A DNA stretch of 64,000 nt from Pseudarthrobacter defluvii. Lineage in GTDB: Bacteria > Actinomycetota > Actinomycetes > Actinomycetales > Micrococcaceae. The notes under the pieces were generated by a model. That model was not told where the DNA came from and made no database searches. It saw nothing but the letters and a program-made list of their open reading frames with translations. The stretch is taken from the NCBI RefSeq assembly GCF_030323865.1, contig NZ_CP066364.1:16077-80076 (forward strand), written 5' to 3'. Every line of letters starts with the position of its first letter. Within the stretch, counting starts at the first letter, position 1. Both the position numbers and the translations under genes were made by a program. Shown in pieces: positions 8,069-17,692 of the stretch.

Positions 8069-9556
8069 CTACTTCACCGTCCGAAGCGGTTCCTCGAGTC
8101 CGCCTCTTGTGTGGAAAGTGGACATGTATTCCATGTAGTTTGCCGACGACGCCAGGGCATGGCGATCGATCGTGGCCGGGGAGTAGCCAAGGGCTTCAGC
8201 GATGATGGCCACGGGTGCGAGTTTGGTGAGTTCGTGAAGTGTTCCGAGCCTGGCCGCCCGACTGCTGAAAGCCGTGCTTAGCCGCTGGGTGAGGGTTGAG
8301 GCCTGGAGGTGCCGGCCTGGCGAGCCGCCTCTGAATACCCAGTTGCTGTTGGGGTGCGCGGCCGTTTGATGGTGGGTTGGCGTGACTGCTAGTTCTCGCC
8401 AGGGCTCATCGAGCGGAGGTGTGAGAGCGATTTCGACGGTTCCGAGGGTGATGGTGACGATTTCCTCGGTCACGGTGACGTTGTCCCAAGTGAGTTTGAC
8501 GATGCCGGAGACTTGCTGGCCGAAGACCAGGACGAGGATAGCCGCTGCCCGGTCTCTGGGGTTCATGTCGGTCGTGTGGCTCAGGTTCTGGACGAGGCCG
8601 TTCTGGGCGGCTGCGTCGAGTCGTGGGCTGGTGCCGCGGCGGTGGGGCTGCAGTTGCAGGGAAGGGTCGATGAGGTTGGTTTTGGTTGCCCAGTCGAGGA
8701 AACGTGAGGCGATGCCTCGTGTCGTCGGGCCTTCCGCCTGCCATCGGTCCAGGTGCGCTTGATTCACTTCGGCGAGTTCGGCACCTTGATCGCTGAGCCA
8801 GTTCAGAAGTTCTACGGCGACGGTGACTGCCTGTTTGGCCCGCAGGAACGTTCCTCGGGTGACTTCGTCCATCTGGTTCATGCGGCGCTGGTGGTGCCAG
8901 CGGATGTAGAGGCGCATGATGTCGCGGTGGCTCGGGCTGGTGATCCTGTCGAGGGCTTGCTCGGCCCAGTCGCTGAACCTAATGCTAAGTTCATCGCGAC
9001 GGGGCAGCGCATGGTGTTCGACGAGTAGGCCGCGGACGTATTCGCGGGTCCGGGACGCCGGTAGTTCGTCGAGGCGGGCGTGGGTGATCACAGGCTCGGC
9101 TGCCAGTTGTTGAAGGAATGCCGTGACGTGCGACTGCTGGATCCACGTGAGTCCGCTATTGGCGCGTTTCATGGACTTCAGAGCGGTGCCAATTACCTGA
9201 AGAGCGGCGGAGGGCGGCTCGTTGTCTGGGCTGAGGAGTCGGTCAATGGTCAGTGTAAGGATGCATGACCAGCAGCGGTTGCCGGAGTGGAGTTCGCCTT
9301 CCGTCCCGCATCCGATGCAGTCAACGTTGAGCTGAACTCCGGAGCATTTCCGGCAGGCCGGCAGGGTGTCGACGCGTCCGGGCAGCACGCCGTTGTGGCC
9401 GCAGGCGCAGGTGCCTCGGGTTCTTTTGGCCTGCTGGTAGCAGTAGCCGCAGATTCCGGCGTCGGGCCACCGGACGGCGATTTTGTGGTGTTCGCCGCAT
9501 CGCCCGCAGGCTTCCGGCCATTTGGTAGGGTCGCCGGCTTTGCGTGGCCTAGTCAT
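8069..9556 (-). CDS. Zinc-ribbon protein with degenerate recombinase-like C-terminus (left module)
   Basis: 495-aa protein. The N-terminal 110 residues carry several CxxC pairs (CGRCG, CGYC, CACG, CRKC, CIGCG, CWSC), indicating two or three zinc ribbons. The remainder is helical and looks like a tyrosine-recombinase core whose catalytic residues are missing: GQQVSGIVKL sits where an active enzyme would have the first Arg, and there is no HxxR box. ATG 9556 overlaps the stop of the HTH gene (ATGACTAG) and is preferred over a longer reading. It is the third gene of the left operon; the right-hand counterpart is at 20923-22440. It may act as a DNA-binding accessory for the paired recombinase (inference). 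Confidence 0.65.
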   Translation of the reverse strand: MTRPRKAGDPTKWPEACGRCGEHHKIAVRWPDAGICGYCYQQAKRTRGTCACGHNGVLPGRVDTLPACRKCSGVQLNVDCIGCGTEGELHSGNRCWSCILTLTIDRLLSPDNEPPSAALQVIGTALKSMKRANSGLTWIQQSHVTAFLQQLAAEPVITHARLDELPASRTREYVRGLLVEHHALPRRDELSIRFSDWAEQALDRITSPSHRDIMRLYIRWHHQRRMNQMDEVTRGTFLRAKQAVTVAVELLNWLSDQGAELAEVNQAHLDRWQAEGPTTRGIASRFLDWATKTNLIDPSLQLQPHRRGTSPRLDAAAQNGLVQNLSHTTDMNPRDRAAAILVLVFGQQVSGIVKLTWDNVTVTEEIVTITLGTVEIALTPPLDEPWRELAVTPTHHQTAAHPNSNWVFRGGSPGRHLQASTLTQRLSTAFSSRAARLGTLHELTKLAPVAIIAEALGYSPATIDRHALASSANYMEYMSTFHTRGGLEEPLRTVK

Positions 9557-9902
9557 CTTCTTCCGGAGGCAGGACGCGGATCCGGCGGGCGATCGGCGCT
9601 CCAGGTGTGATGCCCAGGTCTTCTGGCCGCTTGGGTGCGTTGGCGGTTTTGGCGGCGCGCATCTGGACGTAGGGTTCGAACAGGTCGTTGGGCGTGCATT
9701 CGAGGATGTCACAGAGGGCCGCGAAGGTCTGGGCAGGAATGCGTTCGGGTGTACCGGTGACCAGTCGGTGGACCTGCGCGTTGGAGAGGTTGATGCCCCG
9801 GGCTTTGAGTAGGGGGAGCAGTTCGGTGGTCTTCCAGAGGTTCCGTCGAGCCATCAGTTGCCGGAGGTTCCAGCGGTAGCCGATCCGTCGCTGTTCAGCC
9901 AT
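9549..9902 (-). CDS. Small XRE-type HTH protein (left module)
   Basis: 117-aa protein with a lambda Cro/C1-type helix-turn-helix: RQLMARRNLWKTTELLPLLK, then GINLSNAQVHRLVTG as the recognition region, followed by ALCDILECTPNDLFEPY, the hallmark of this small transcription-factor family. It is encoded between the tyrosine-recombinase tail and the zinc-ribbon protein, overlapping both, so the three were one operon. The right module has a matching 112-aa protein at 20595-20933. It likely controls the recombinase operon or acts as a directionality factor. Confidence 0.75.
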   Translation of the reverse strand: MAEQRRIGYRWNLRQLMARRNLWKTTELLPLLKARGINLSNAQVHRLVTGTPERIPAQTFAALCDILECTPNDLFEPYVQMRAAKTANAPKRPEDLGITPGAPIARRIRVLPPEEDD

Positions 9903-10036
9903 GATCGTTCCCCTCGCCGTCGCCGCTGCGTAGCCGCTGGGCGATCATTTTCTGGATGGTCTTCTGTTTGAAGTCCGCCGACACGGAAGTATAGAGGGCT
10001 GTGGTCGAGGAGTAGCTGTGCCCGACCTGTTTCTGC
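9895..10036 (-). pseudogene. Severed C-terminus of left tyrosine recombinase (catalytic Tyr part)
   Basis: The frame reads QKQVGHSYSSTTALYTSVSA and on to a stop overlapping the HTH start. This is the final box of a tyrosine recombinase, with the GH of the Hx2R/GH box and the nucleophilic Tyr in ALYTSVS. It is separated from the rest of its gene (14029-15021) by the 3,992-bp element at 10037-14028. An ATG inside the element end (about 10137) keeps this tail in an open frame of about 80 codons, so a small peptide could still be made. Confidence 0.8.
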
Positions 10037-10150
10037 ATTATCTTGAGCCCGTCGGGCTGGTGTGCCTCTGGCCTGCGGTTTTGTGTTGGTGGGTGTGTCC
10101 GGGACGTGCATGACGGTGGCATTGGCTGTCCTTCCATTCTCGTGGATCCG

Positions 10151-10564
10151 TTATGGATTCGGGATGGTCGCGGGGTCTGGTGATGGACTTTGGCGGCGTT
10201 GTCCGAGGGCGTGTGCGAGTTGCTGTCGCAGTCGTTGGTTCTCGTCGTTGAGTCGTCTGATTCTGTCGTTGGCCGCTTCTAGTCGTTGCCGTAGCGAGGC
10301 CTCGCTTGCCCGCTGTGGCCGGGATTCCGGTGTGGGCTCCGGGGCGGCTTGGTTTTGGCGGAGGCGTTCGATTGCGGCGCGGAGGTCGGGCTGGGTGTAA
10401 AGCCAGGACCGGGAGACCCGGGCGTATCTGGCGACGGCGTCGAAAGTGACCGGGCGGCCTTCCGCATGAAGGGTGCGCAGCGCTTGGACGGCTTTGGACC
10501 TGGTGAGCGCCGCGCGCTGCTGTGCAGCTTTGACCAGGTGCCGGCTGTTGTCGGAGCGGTTCAT
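10151..10564 (-). CDS. tnpC: TnpC-like accessory protein, left copy (DUF6262)
   Basis: 137-aa basic protein with an N-terminal helix-turn-helix-like segment (TFDAVARYARVSRSWLYTQP) and a C-terminal coiled coil (RLEAANDRIRRLNDENQRLR). This is the pattern of DUF6262/TnpC proteins, which in Tn554 set the efficiency and orientation of transposition. Its ATG overlaps the tnpB stop by 4 nt. It is identical to the copy at 19929-20342. Confidence 0.8.
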   Translation of the reverse strand: MNRSDNSRHLVKAAQQRAALTRSKAVQALRTLHAEGRPVTFDAVARYARVSRSWLYTQPDLRAAIERLRQNQAAPEPTPESRPQRASEASLRQRLEAANDRIRRLNDENQRLRQQLAHALGQRRQSPSPDPATIPNP

Positions 10565-12804
10565 CCGGCGGCCTCGTCGGGTGCGGTGTCGTCGAGGGAG
10601 TCAATGATGCGGTCCAGGTTGTGCAGTACTGCCTGGTTCATCTCGATGAGCCGGGTCTGTCCGCGGGCTTCGGCGGCGGACAGGATCTGGACGGTCTGGC
10701 GGCGCTGCTCTTGGTGCTGGGGGAGGAACTCGGCGGTGGTGACAAACATGGGACAGGTCAGGCAGGCGTTGGCGTGCGGGCAGGACTTCTGAACCGGCAG
10801 CCCGCAGAATCCGTTCGGCAGGCTCTGTGTTGCGCGACCGAGGCGTTGTTTGGCCCAGCTGGCTTCGGCGAGTGGTCCTTGCGGGTCAATGGTGATGGTG
10901 TCGCCGTTGATGTTGACCTTACGGGCTTCCTCCCAGTGGCGGCGCACGGTTGTGTCGTGCAGCCGGGCGTAGTGGGCGGTCATCTCCGCCGAGGTGTGGT
11001 CGAGGAGGACCCGGACAACTTCCTGGGGAACGTCGCGGTTGATCAGTGTTGTCCCGAAGGTGTGGCGCCACTGATGTGGGGTCAGGCGCACCTCTTGTCC
11101 GTGTTCGTCGCGGATGTCGCAGCGTTCCAGCCAGTCTTCAAGCTGTCCGCGGTAGGAGTGCGTGGTGAGCGGTTTTGCTCCGTCGGGGTTCATCTTCGGG
11201 GCCGGGAACAACCAGTTGCTGCCGTCGGGGAATCGTTCGCGGACGCGTCGCTGCTGATCGAGGATGGCGGCGTGGACTTCCTCATCGAGGGGTACGAGGG
11301 CTTCGCGTTTCATCTTCCGGTTCATATAGCGCAGGTAGGGGGCGCCGTCACCGTCACGGACCACGCAGTCGGTAGCGAGGTTGCAGGCGTCCCCGACGCG
11401 CAGTCCGCAGCGCATTAGGATCAGGGTGAGTAGCCGGCTGTCGGGGCTGGTCCATTTGCCGAGGTTTTCGGGTTGGTCCAGTTGCGCCATGATGTGATCG
11501 GCCAGGGCCCTGGGCAGTCGTTTGGCTGGTCGTGGGAAGTCTTCAGGGTAGAAGTTCGCCGATGCCGGCAGGTCTTTGGCCCAGTCGTGGCGGCGGATCG
11601 CGGCGAAGAAGGCGTTCAGGGAGCTGACGTCGCGGCCACGGGAAATTACTGCCCGTTTGTCCCGGGCGAGCTCGGCGAGGAAGCGTTCCAGGATGCCGCG
11701 GTCGATGCAGTCCGGGCCGTCGGAGTGGGGGATGGTGCGGGCGAGGAACGCGGCGAATCGGTTCAGGGCGAGGATGTCGACGCGCCCTTGGATGATTTCC
11801 CTGCCGCTGGTCAGCCGCCATCGGATGAAGCGTTTTGCCAGGGGGCGCAGCCACGGTTGCGGGATCTTGTCGAAGCGGAGGGTGCCGCGGGTGTCGGTGT
11901 AGCCGAGGCGGTGCAGGGCCCAGGCGTCGCGGGAATACTCTGACTCCCAGCCGGTGCCGGCGACGAGGTCTTCGAGCCGGGTGTAGGCAAAGCGCAGGAA
12001 CGCAAGTTGCCCGTTGTGGCGGTGACTGCGGCCCACCCGGCCGGCGATATAGAACGCTGCCCACTGGTCAAGATTCCAGTCCAGCAGCGAGGTGACGCCG
12101 CTGTCGGAGACGAGCCGGATCACGGGCGTCACAACGGAGGAGCGGGTACTGGCCCGGCGTTCATCGTGGCGGCATTGCATGGCGTGCTGGAGCTCAAGCC
12201 GCAGCTGGGGACGATCTGCCAGGCATCGGAAATCGAACCGGTCCAGGCCCACGCTTTCGCACCGGGCGACGAACTCGTCGATATCCGGTGCGCCAATGGC
12301 GTGCCAGCGGGACTTGTGGTTCAGACACAACGGCGAGTTGCCTTGGGCCCAGAGGTCGCAGAACGCGAGCCTGCATTCGGGCCGCTCGATGACCGGCTCG
12401 GGTGAGAGGGTAGCGAGCCACTTAATCACGTCGGTCTCGCTGGAACGACTGAAGAACCCGTGATGGCTGACGCAGAGGCCGCGTCTGGCCGAACCGAAGC
12501 GGCACCAGGTGACGGTGCATGCCGCCAAGGGGCCGTCGCCTACGGGTAATGGGCCGGGGCTGGCGAGGAATGACTCCCATTCGGGGCGTCCTTGGTCCAG
12601 CCAGCGCTTGTAGTGGCTTTTGCAGAACCCTTTCACCGTACGTTGCCGTTCACACTCGTCGATCCGGCAGGGCTCGGTGTTGAAGACGAGGGAGCCTGGG
12701 GCCGGGATCACGATTTCGGGTCTGAATTCGGGCCGGACGGTGGCCATGAGTTTAGCCAACAGACCGCAACCGTCCTCGTTTTCATTCAGTGCGAGGGAGC
12801 TCAC
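10561..12804 (-). CDS. tnpB: Tyrosine recombinase TnpB, left copy
   Basis: 747-aa transposase. The N-terminal half has cysteine/histidine clusters (CRIDECERQR..FCKSH, CRLAFC, CLNHK) suggesting zinc-binding DNA contacts. The C-terminal half is a tyrosine recombinase with RCGLRVGDACNL (Arg), HQWRHTFGT (HxxR), LLDHTSAEMTAHYARL (His and nucleophilic Tyr) and a further Cys-rich end (FCGLP..CPHANACLTCPM). It is about 100 residues longer than Tn554 TnpB. The GTG start overlaps the tnpA stop (GTGA). It is predicted to work with TnpA in strand exchange. Confidence 0.85.
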   Translation of the reverse strand: MSSLALNENEDGCGLLAKLMATVRPEFRPEIVIPAPGSLVFNTEPCRIDECERQRTVKGFCKSHYKRWLDQGRPEWESFLASPGPLPVGDGPLAACTVTWCRFGSARRGLCVSHHGFFSRSSETDVIKWLATLSPEPVIERPECRLAFCDLWAQGNSPLCLNHKSRWHAIGAPDIDEFVARCESVGLDRFDFRCLADRPQLRLELQHAMQCRHDERRASTRSSVVTPVIRLVSDSGVTSLLDWNLDQWAAFYIAGRVGRSHRHNGQLAFLRFAYTRLEDLVAGTGWESEYSRDAWALHRLGYTDTRGTLRFDKIPQPWLRPLAKRFIRWRLTSGREIIQGRVDILALNRFAAFLARTIPHSDGPDCIDRGILERFLAELARDKRAVISRGRDVSSLNAFFAAIRRHDWAKDLPASANFYPEDFPRPAKRLPRALADHIMAQLDQPENLGKWTSPDSRLLTLILMRCGLRVGDACNLATDCVVRDGDGAPYLRYMNRKMKREALVPLDEEVHAAILDQQRRVRERFPDGSNWLFPAPKMNPDGAKPLTTHSYRGQLEDWLERCDIRDEHGQEVRLTPHQWRHTFGTTLINRDVPQEVVRVLLDHTSAEMTAHYARLHDTTVRRHWEEARKVNINGDTITIDPQGPLAEASWAKQRLGRATQSLPNGFCGLPVQKSCPHANACLTCPMFVTTAEFLPQHQEQRRQTVQILSAAEARGQTRLIEMNQAVLHNLDRIIDSLDDTAPDEAAG

Positions 12805-13907
12805 CAGGTGACCTCTTTTCCGGTCAGCAGCCCTGCCTTTTCGAGGGCGCGGCGGGCGTCCTCAACGGTGAGGTGGCCGTAGACGTCGATGGTGGTTGCG
12901 ACCGATGCGTGGCCAAGCAGGCTGCTGATCACTTCGATGGGTGTCCCGGCTCGTAGCAAGCGGGTGGCATAGGTGTGGCGGAACCAGTGCGGGTCAAAAT
13001 CCACTCCAGTGTCCCGGCGCAGCCGCTTCACCAGGTCATAGACTGCCGCGTAGCCCATCGGGCGGCCGCGGGGGCCCGCCCACAGATTCACGAACACGTA
13101 GTCGCTGTCCAGATCTCCGTATTCCTCGTGAAGGTAGTCGCCGTAGAGCCGCACGACGTCCGCGCCGATCGGTATCGTGCGCGGCGAAACGGACTTCGCC
13201 CGGGCACGGTTGGCGTTCACCCGACGGCGGATCGTCAGCTCGCCCTCGGCGACTGCAATGTCCTCATGCCTTAGTCCGAGTGCTTCGCCGATACGGATTC
13301 CCGACTCCCAGAGCAGGACGAACAGGAACCGGTCCCTCAGCCGCGTGCACGCATCCAGCACTGCTTGAGCCGTCGCCGCAGGCAGGACCGTGGGCAACCT
13401 CTTCGGCTCACGCAGCTTCACGATCCTGCGCCGCTGCGGCCTGTCCCCGGCAAGGTGAGCAAGGAACGGTCTCCATCCCGTTCTTCGGTACCGGACCGTT
13501 TCGAACTCGGTGACAAGGTCGCCCAGCGGGACCCCGTGACGGGAGTGGAACACGTAAAAGCCGCTCACGGCCGCGAGCTTGCGGTTCAACGTGCCCGGCC
13601 CGCAGTGATGGGAAGCCGATGGCAGCAGCGTCACGTCAGCGGCGCGCCCGGCAGGCGGAAGCCGCAGCCAAGCGACGAACTCGCCGACGTTCTCCAGCCT
13701 CACCTGGCGCCAATCAATGCCGCGGTGGCGAAGAAAGACGAACCAATCCTTGAGATCATGCGCATACGCCTTGAGCGTGTTCGGCGACCTCTCGACGTCG
13801 GTCAGGTAAGCCAAAAACCGCTCCACCGGCTCAACGACACCATGATCATCAAGCACAGTCCACGACTCAAGCGGCGAACCGGACACCAAAACTCGTTGAA
13901 CCTGCAT
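12801..13907 (-). CDS. tnpA: Tyrosine recombinase TnpA, left copy
   Basis: 368-aa recombinase with a SAM-like N-terminal core-binding domain (VERFLAYLTDVERSPNTLKA) and an intact catalytic domain: ESGIRIGEALGLR (Arg), HWFRHTYATRLL (HxxR), LLGHASVATTIDVYGHL (GH and Tyr). GGGAGG precedes ATG 13907 by a few bases. The start lies inside the 3' end of the frame coming in from the interrupted host recombinase, so the two overlap by 41 nt. It is identical to the copy at 16586-17692. Confidence 0.9.
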   Translation of the reverse strand: MQVQRVLVSGSPLESWTVLDDHGVVEPVERFLAYLTDVERSPNTLKAYAHDLKDWFVFLRHRGIDWRQVRLENVGEFVAWLRLPPAGRAADVTLLPSASHHCGPGTLNRKLAAVSGFYVFHSRHGVPLGDLVTEFETVRYRRTGWRPFLAHLAGDRPQRRRIVKLREPKRLPTVLPAATAQAVLDACTRLRDRFLFVLLWESGIRIGEALGLRHEDIAVAEGELTIRRRVNANRARAKSVSPRTIPIGADVVRLYGDYLHEEYGDLDSDYVFVNLWAGPRGRPMGYAAVYDLVKRLRRDTGVDFDPHWFRHTYATRLLRAGTPIEVISSLLGHASVATTIDVYGHLTVEDARRALEKAGLLTGKEVTW

Positions 13908-15021
13908 GAACCCTCCCGCGATCCCGTGTGATGGACAGCTTCAGATAAGCACCTCCATCACGCGGAACTGCACGGTTACGGGCCCCGTGCTGCACGTCAA
14001 AGACACCCCGGTTCCTGCCCCAGATAAGCTGGATGAACAGCGGGTCGTAGCCGGCCTCGATCAGATGAGTGACGTACGAGTGCCTCAGGGTGTGCAGGGT
14101 CAGTTCCTCCGGCAGGCCGGCGATCGTCCGCACCCGCTGAAAAGACCGGTCGAAGTTGCGGAAAACAGTGGAACCAGAGCGCTCCGAAGGCCACAGGCTA
14201 GCGGACCGGTCAGCGGTCGGGAAACGTTTCCGGCCGTCAGAGGAGAGCCAGTGCTCAAGGAGCCCAACCACCCAATCGAACTCGGGAACCGTCAGAACGG
14301 TGCGCCGTCGGGGTCCGGAACCCTTGGTTCCCTTGGCCCACCGCACCTGGAGTGCCCCGAAGCGGCCGAACTGCTCGACGTGCGGATTGGGACCAAAATC
14401 GACGTACTCGAGCATCACCAGTTCGCGCCGCCGCAGCCCGTATGCATAGCCCACCTTGAACGCCGTCGAGTCCCTGAATGCTGGCAGCCAGCGTTTGGAA
14501 CCCTTGGCGAACTCTGTGTCGACCAGGTCGTCGGCAGCGTCGAAGAACGTCTGCAGTTCTGTCCGGGTGAACGCCCGGCGGCGTGCCGGCAGGGCATCGT
14601 CCGTCGTGTGTCGTGGCGAGTTCCACTCGAACACGACCTGCACCGGAATGTCCGCGAAGACCCGCTCACAGAACGTGGCCCAACCGTAACGCCCGTCCGT
14701 TAGATAGGAACAGAAAGCCCTGATGGCCCCGGAGTTTGTCCTCAGGGTTGATAACGCCAACCCTTTCTCTGAGCTGCGGCGGTCTGCCAGAAATTCATCC
14801 ACGTGATGCGCCGACCACGTCCACGGATACTCGTTCGCGTGCTCCTGGAACTTCTGGATCGTCCCGCATGAGCTCTTGATGTACGACGTCGACAGACCGC
14901 GAGCCAGCATCTGTGCACGCCAGCCATCCACCATCGCCTCGAAGACTCGATCCTCGGCACGCAGCAGCCCGACATTCGCGTTGGTCAGAAAGGCCGGAAT
15001 CCGCCCAGATTCGATACTCAC
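13867..15021 (-). pseudogene. Left host tyrosine recombinase, interrupted (N-terminal and Arg/His part)
   Basis: The native part is 14029-15021: a core-binding domain (DGWRAQMLARGLSTSYIKSS), YGLRRRELVMLEY with the first catalytic Arg, and LTLHTLRHSYVTHL (HxxR). Then, after DPLFIQ, the reading frame runs into the Tn554-like element for 54 foreign codons and stops. The GH box and catalytic tyrosine are left 4 kb away at 9895-10036, so the encoded chimera should be inactive. The GTG at 15021 is preferred, as it aligns with the start of the right-hand homologue; a TTG at 15039 is possible. Confidence 0.85.
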
Positions 15022-15498
15022 TGAGCTAACTGTACGCAAAAATCTCTCATCTAATGAGAGACTACGTCACTGTGCCGCGGCGTCCCGCGCAAACGCTGAC
15101 TTCCAGCAATCGACGTCAATTGGTCATTGCACCGCACTGACCTGCGCAAACATCAAAAAACAGGATGAGACGAGTTCTCTAATCTACTTCTACTCGTCCT
15201 ACTCAAACGCCGATAATGGAGATTATGTAAAGCTGTACTCTGCGTATTGCATCAGATGAATCAATCCACCCCGATCCCCTATGGTTGCTTGGCTCGGCTC
15301 CTGAGCCTCGAATTCCGCGGATTTGTAGGCGGTGCTCGGCTGATGCGCAGTCACGCAAGCCGCTCCAAGCGGACCAAAGCGTCGGCGCTTGAGCGTCCCT
15401 GAAGGGCGTTTGACCTGCGGTTTTGCGCTGATGATGCATTTAATGAATCATTGATTCAGTTATTGAATGTGGTTTGAGGGCGACTTTGGGAGCGAACT
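15022..15498. promoter_or_regulatory. Divergent control region between the two recombinase operons
   Basis: About 480 bp without a convincing gene, and with lower GC than its surroundings. Next to the left gene lies a perfect palindrome TCTCTCAT-CTA-ATGAGAGA (15043-15061). Next to the right gene is TGAATCA-T-TGATTCA (15444-15458). These are good operator candidates for the small HTH proteins of the two modules. The right gene has a clear ribosome site (GGGAG, 15488-15492). Confidence 0.5.
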
Positions 15499-16626
15499 GT
15501 GGCGGTTGACGGGTCCGGGCGCGTGCTGCAGTTGAATGCCGTTTCGTTGCTGCATCCCGAGGAGCAGACGCTCGAGGACATGTTCACCGGCTGGCGCAAC
15601 CAGCAGCTCTCCCGGAATCTGCAGTTCGACACGATCGACAAGGGAATCGCCAGTGTCCGCAGGTTCGTGAACCATGTGAACGAGTTTCCGTGGAACTGGG
15701 CGCCGGAGCATGTAGAGGAGTACTTCGGTGATCTCCGCTCGATCCGTCAGCTGAAGCACTCCACCGTCCGCGGCTACCAGTCAATGCTCCGCCGTTTCTC
15801 GTCCTACGTCTCGAACCCCGATTACGGCTGGGACAGGGTCTGTGAGCAGCGTTTCGGCACGCACCCGTCCCAGGTCTTCTTCGACTGGAACACGGCAACC
15901 CACACCCAGGAGTACGAAGGACAGCCGTCGAAGAGGCCCTTTACCAAGGCCGAGTTGCAGATGCTGTTCGATCATGCGGACGACCAGGTCGAGCTCATTG
16001 CGGCGTCAGGCAAGAAGGGCTGGAAGGCAGCCTATCGGGACGCCGTCATGCTGAAAATCACCTACTCGTACGGGCTGAGGTTCAACGAGCTGCGTCACCT
16101 GCAAACCGTCGATTTCGCAACCAACCCTCAGGCGCGCAGGTTCGGAAAAGCAGGTGTTTGCAAGGTCCGGTTCGGCAAGTCACGCAAGGGTTCCCCCTAC
16201 AAACCTCGCAGCGTCCTGACCGTCTTCGACTGGAGCGCTGGCATCATCGAGGACTGGCTCGCCAACGGCCGGGGAACTCTCGACACCCTGGATCTTTTCC
16301 CCAGCGAACGCGGCGGCCTGATCTGTGAATCAACCCTGCTGCGTCGGCTCCGGCGCTACCTGAACGAGCTGGACCTGCCGCTGGAGGGTCTCGATCTGCA
16401 CTCCCTGCGCCGCAGCTATGCGACGCACCTGTTGGAGGACGGATGGGATCCTAGATTCGTGCAACTTATCTGGGGCAGGAACCGGGGTGTCTTTGACGTG
16501 CAGCACGGGGCCCGTAACCGTGCAGTTCCGCGTGATGGAGGTGCTTATCTGAAGCTGTCCATCACACGGGATCGCGGGAGGGTTCATGCAGGTTCAACGA
16601 GTTTTGGTGTCCGGTTCGCCGCTTGA
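15499..16626 (+). pseudogene. Right host tyrosine recombinase, interrupted (N-terminal and Arg/His part)
   Basis: The native part is 15499-16464. GTG 15499 follows GGGAG. It has a core-binding domain (FTGWRNQQLSRNLQFDTIDK), YGLRFNELRHL with the catalytic Arg, and LDLHSLRRSYATHL (HxxR). After DPRFVQ the frame enters the Tn554-like element and continues for 54 codons identical to those of the left chimera. The missing GH/Tyr box lies at 20457-20601. Left and right host proteins are clearly homologous but diverged, so these were two distinct recombinases before the identical elements arrived. Confidence 0.85.
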
Positions 16627-17692
16627 GTCGTGGACTGTGCTTGATGATCATGGTGTCGTTGAGCCGGTGGAGCGGTTTTTGGCTTACCTGACCGACGTCG
16701 AGAGGTCGCCGAACACGCTCAAGGCGTATGCGCATGATCTCAAGGATTGGTTCGTCTTTCTTCGCCACCGCGGCATTGATTGGCGCCAGGTGAGGCTGGA
16801 GAACGTCGGCGAGTTCGTCGCTTGGCTGCGGCTTCCGCCTGCCGGGCGCGCCGCTGACGTGACGCTGCTGCCATCGGCTTCCCATCACTGCGGGCCGGGC
16901 ACGTTGAACCGCAAGCTCGCGGCCGTGAGCGGCTTTTACGTGTTCCACTCCCGTCACGGGGTCCCGCTGGGCGACCTTGTCACCGAGTTCGAAACGGTCC
17001 GGTACCGAAGAACGGGATGGAGACCGTTCCTTGCTCACCTTGCCGGGGACAGGCCGCAGCGGCGCAGGATCGTGAAGCTGCGTGAGCCGAAGAGGTTGCC
17101 CACGGTCCTGCCTGCGGCGACGGCTCAAGCAGTGCTGGATGCGTGCACGCGGCTGAGGGACCGGTTCCTGTTCGTCCTGCTCTGGGAGTCGGGAATCCGT
17201 ATCGGCGAAGCACTCGGACTAAGGCATGAGGACATTGCAGTCGCCGAGGGCGAGCTGACGATCCGCCGTCGGGTGAACGCCAACCGTGCCCGGGCGAAGT
17301 CCGTTTCGCCGCGCACGATACCGATCGGCGCGGACGTCGTGCGGCTCTACGGCGACTACCTTCACGAGGAATACGGAGATCTGGACAGCGACTACGTGTT
17401 CGTGAATCTGTGGGCGGGCCCCCGCGGCCGCCCGATGGGCTACGCGGCAGTCTATGACCTGGTGAAGCGGCTGCGCCGGGACACTGGAGTGGATTTTGAC
17501 CCGCACTGGTTCCGCCACACCTATGCCACCCGCTTGCTACGAGCCGGGACACCCATCGAAGTGATCAGCAGCCTGCTTGGCCACGCATCGGTCGCAACCA
17601 CCATCGACGTCTACGGCCACCTCACCGTTGAGGACGCCCGCCGCGCCCTCGAAAAGGCAGGGCTGCTGACCGGAAAAGAGGTCACCTGGTGA
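16586..17692 (+). CDS. tnpA: Tyrosine recombinase TnpA, right copy
   Basis: 368 aa, identical to the left copy; catalytic residues are intact (Arg in SGIRIGEALG, HWFRH, GH, and Tyr in TTIDVYGHL). GGGAGG lies just upstream of ATG 16586. Because the incoming host-recombinase frame stops only at 16626, ribosomes reading that frame would terminate inside tnpA, which allows translational coupling between host gene and element (inference). Confidence 0.9.
   Translation: MQVQRVLVSGSPLESWTVLDDHGVVEPVERFLAYLTDVERSPNTLKAYAHDLKDWFVFLRHRGIDWRQVRLENVGEFVAWLRLPPAGRAADVTLLPSASHHCGPGTLNRKLAAVSGFYVFHSRHGVPLGDLVTEFETVRYRRTGWRPFLAHLAGDRPQRRRIVKLREPKRLPTVLPAATAQAVLDACTRLRDRFLFVLLWESGIRIGEALGLRHEDIAVAEGELTIRRRVNANRARAKSVSPRTIPIGADVVRLYGDYLHEEYGDLDSDYVFVNLWAGPRGRPMGYAAVYDLVKRLRRDTGVDFDPHWFRHTYATRLLRAGTPIEVISSLLGHASVATTIDVYGHLTVEDARRALEKAGLLTGKEVTW

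Larger units (their letters stand above)
10037..14028 (-). mobile_element. Tn554-like element, left copy (3,992 bp)
   Basis: The identical sequence occurs in opposite orientation at 16465-20456; the three encoded proteins are identical in both. Boundaries come from where the two copies stop matching. Read in its own direction, it starts CTTATCTGGGGCAGG and ends GGGCTCAAGATAAT, so the tips form an inverted (C/A)TTATC. Gene content is tnpA (368 aa), tnpB (747 aa) and tnpC (137 aa), the same order and sizes as Tn554 (about 361, 630 and 125 aa). There is no cargo gene. It sits inside a tyrosine-recombinase gene, just before the catalytic tyrosine codon. Confidence 0.85.
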
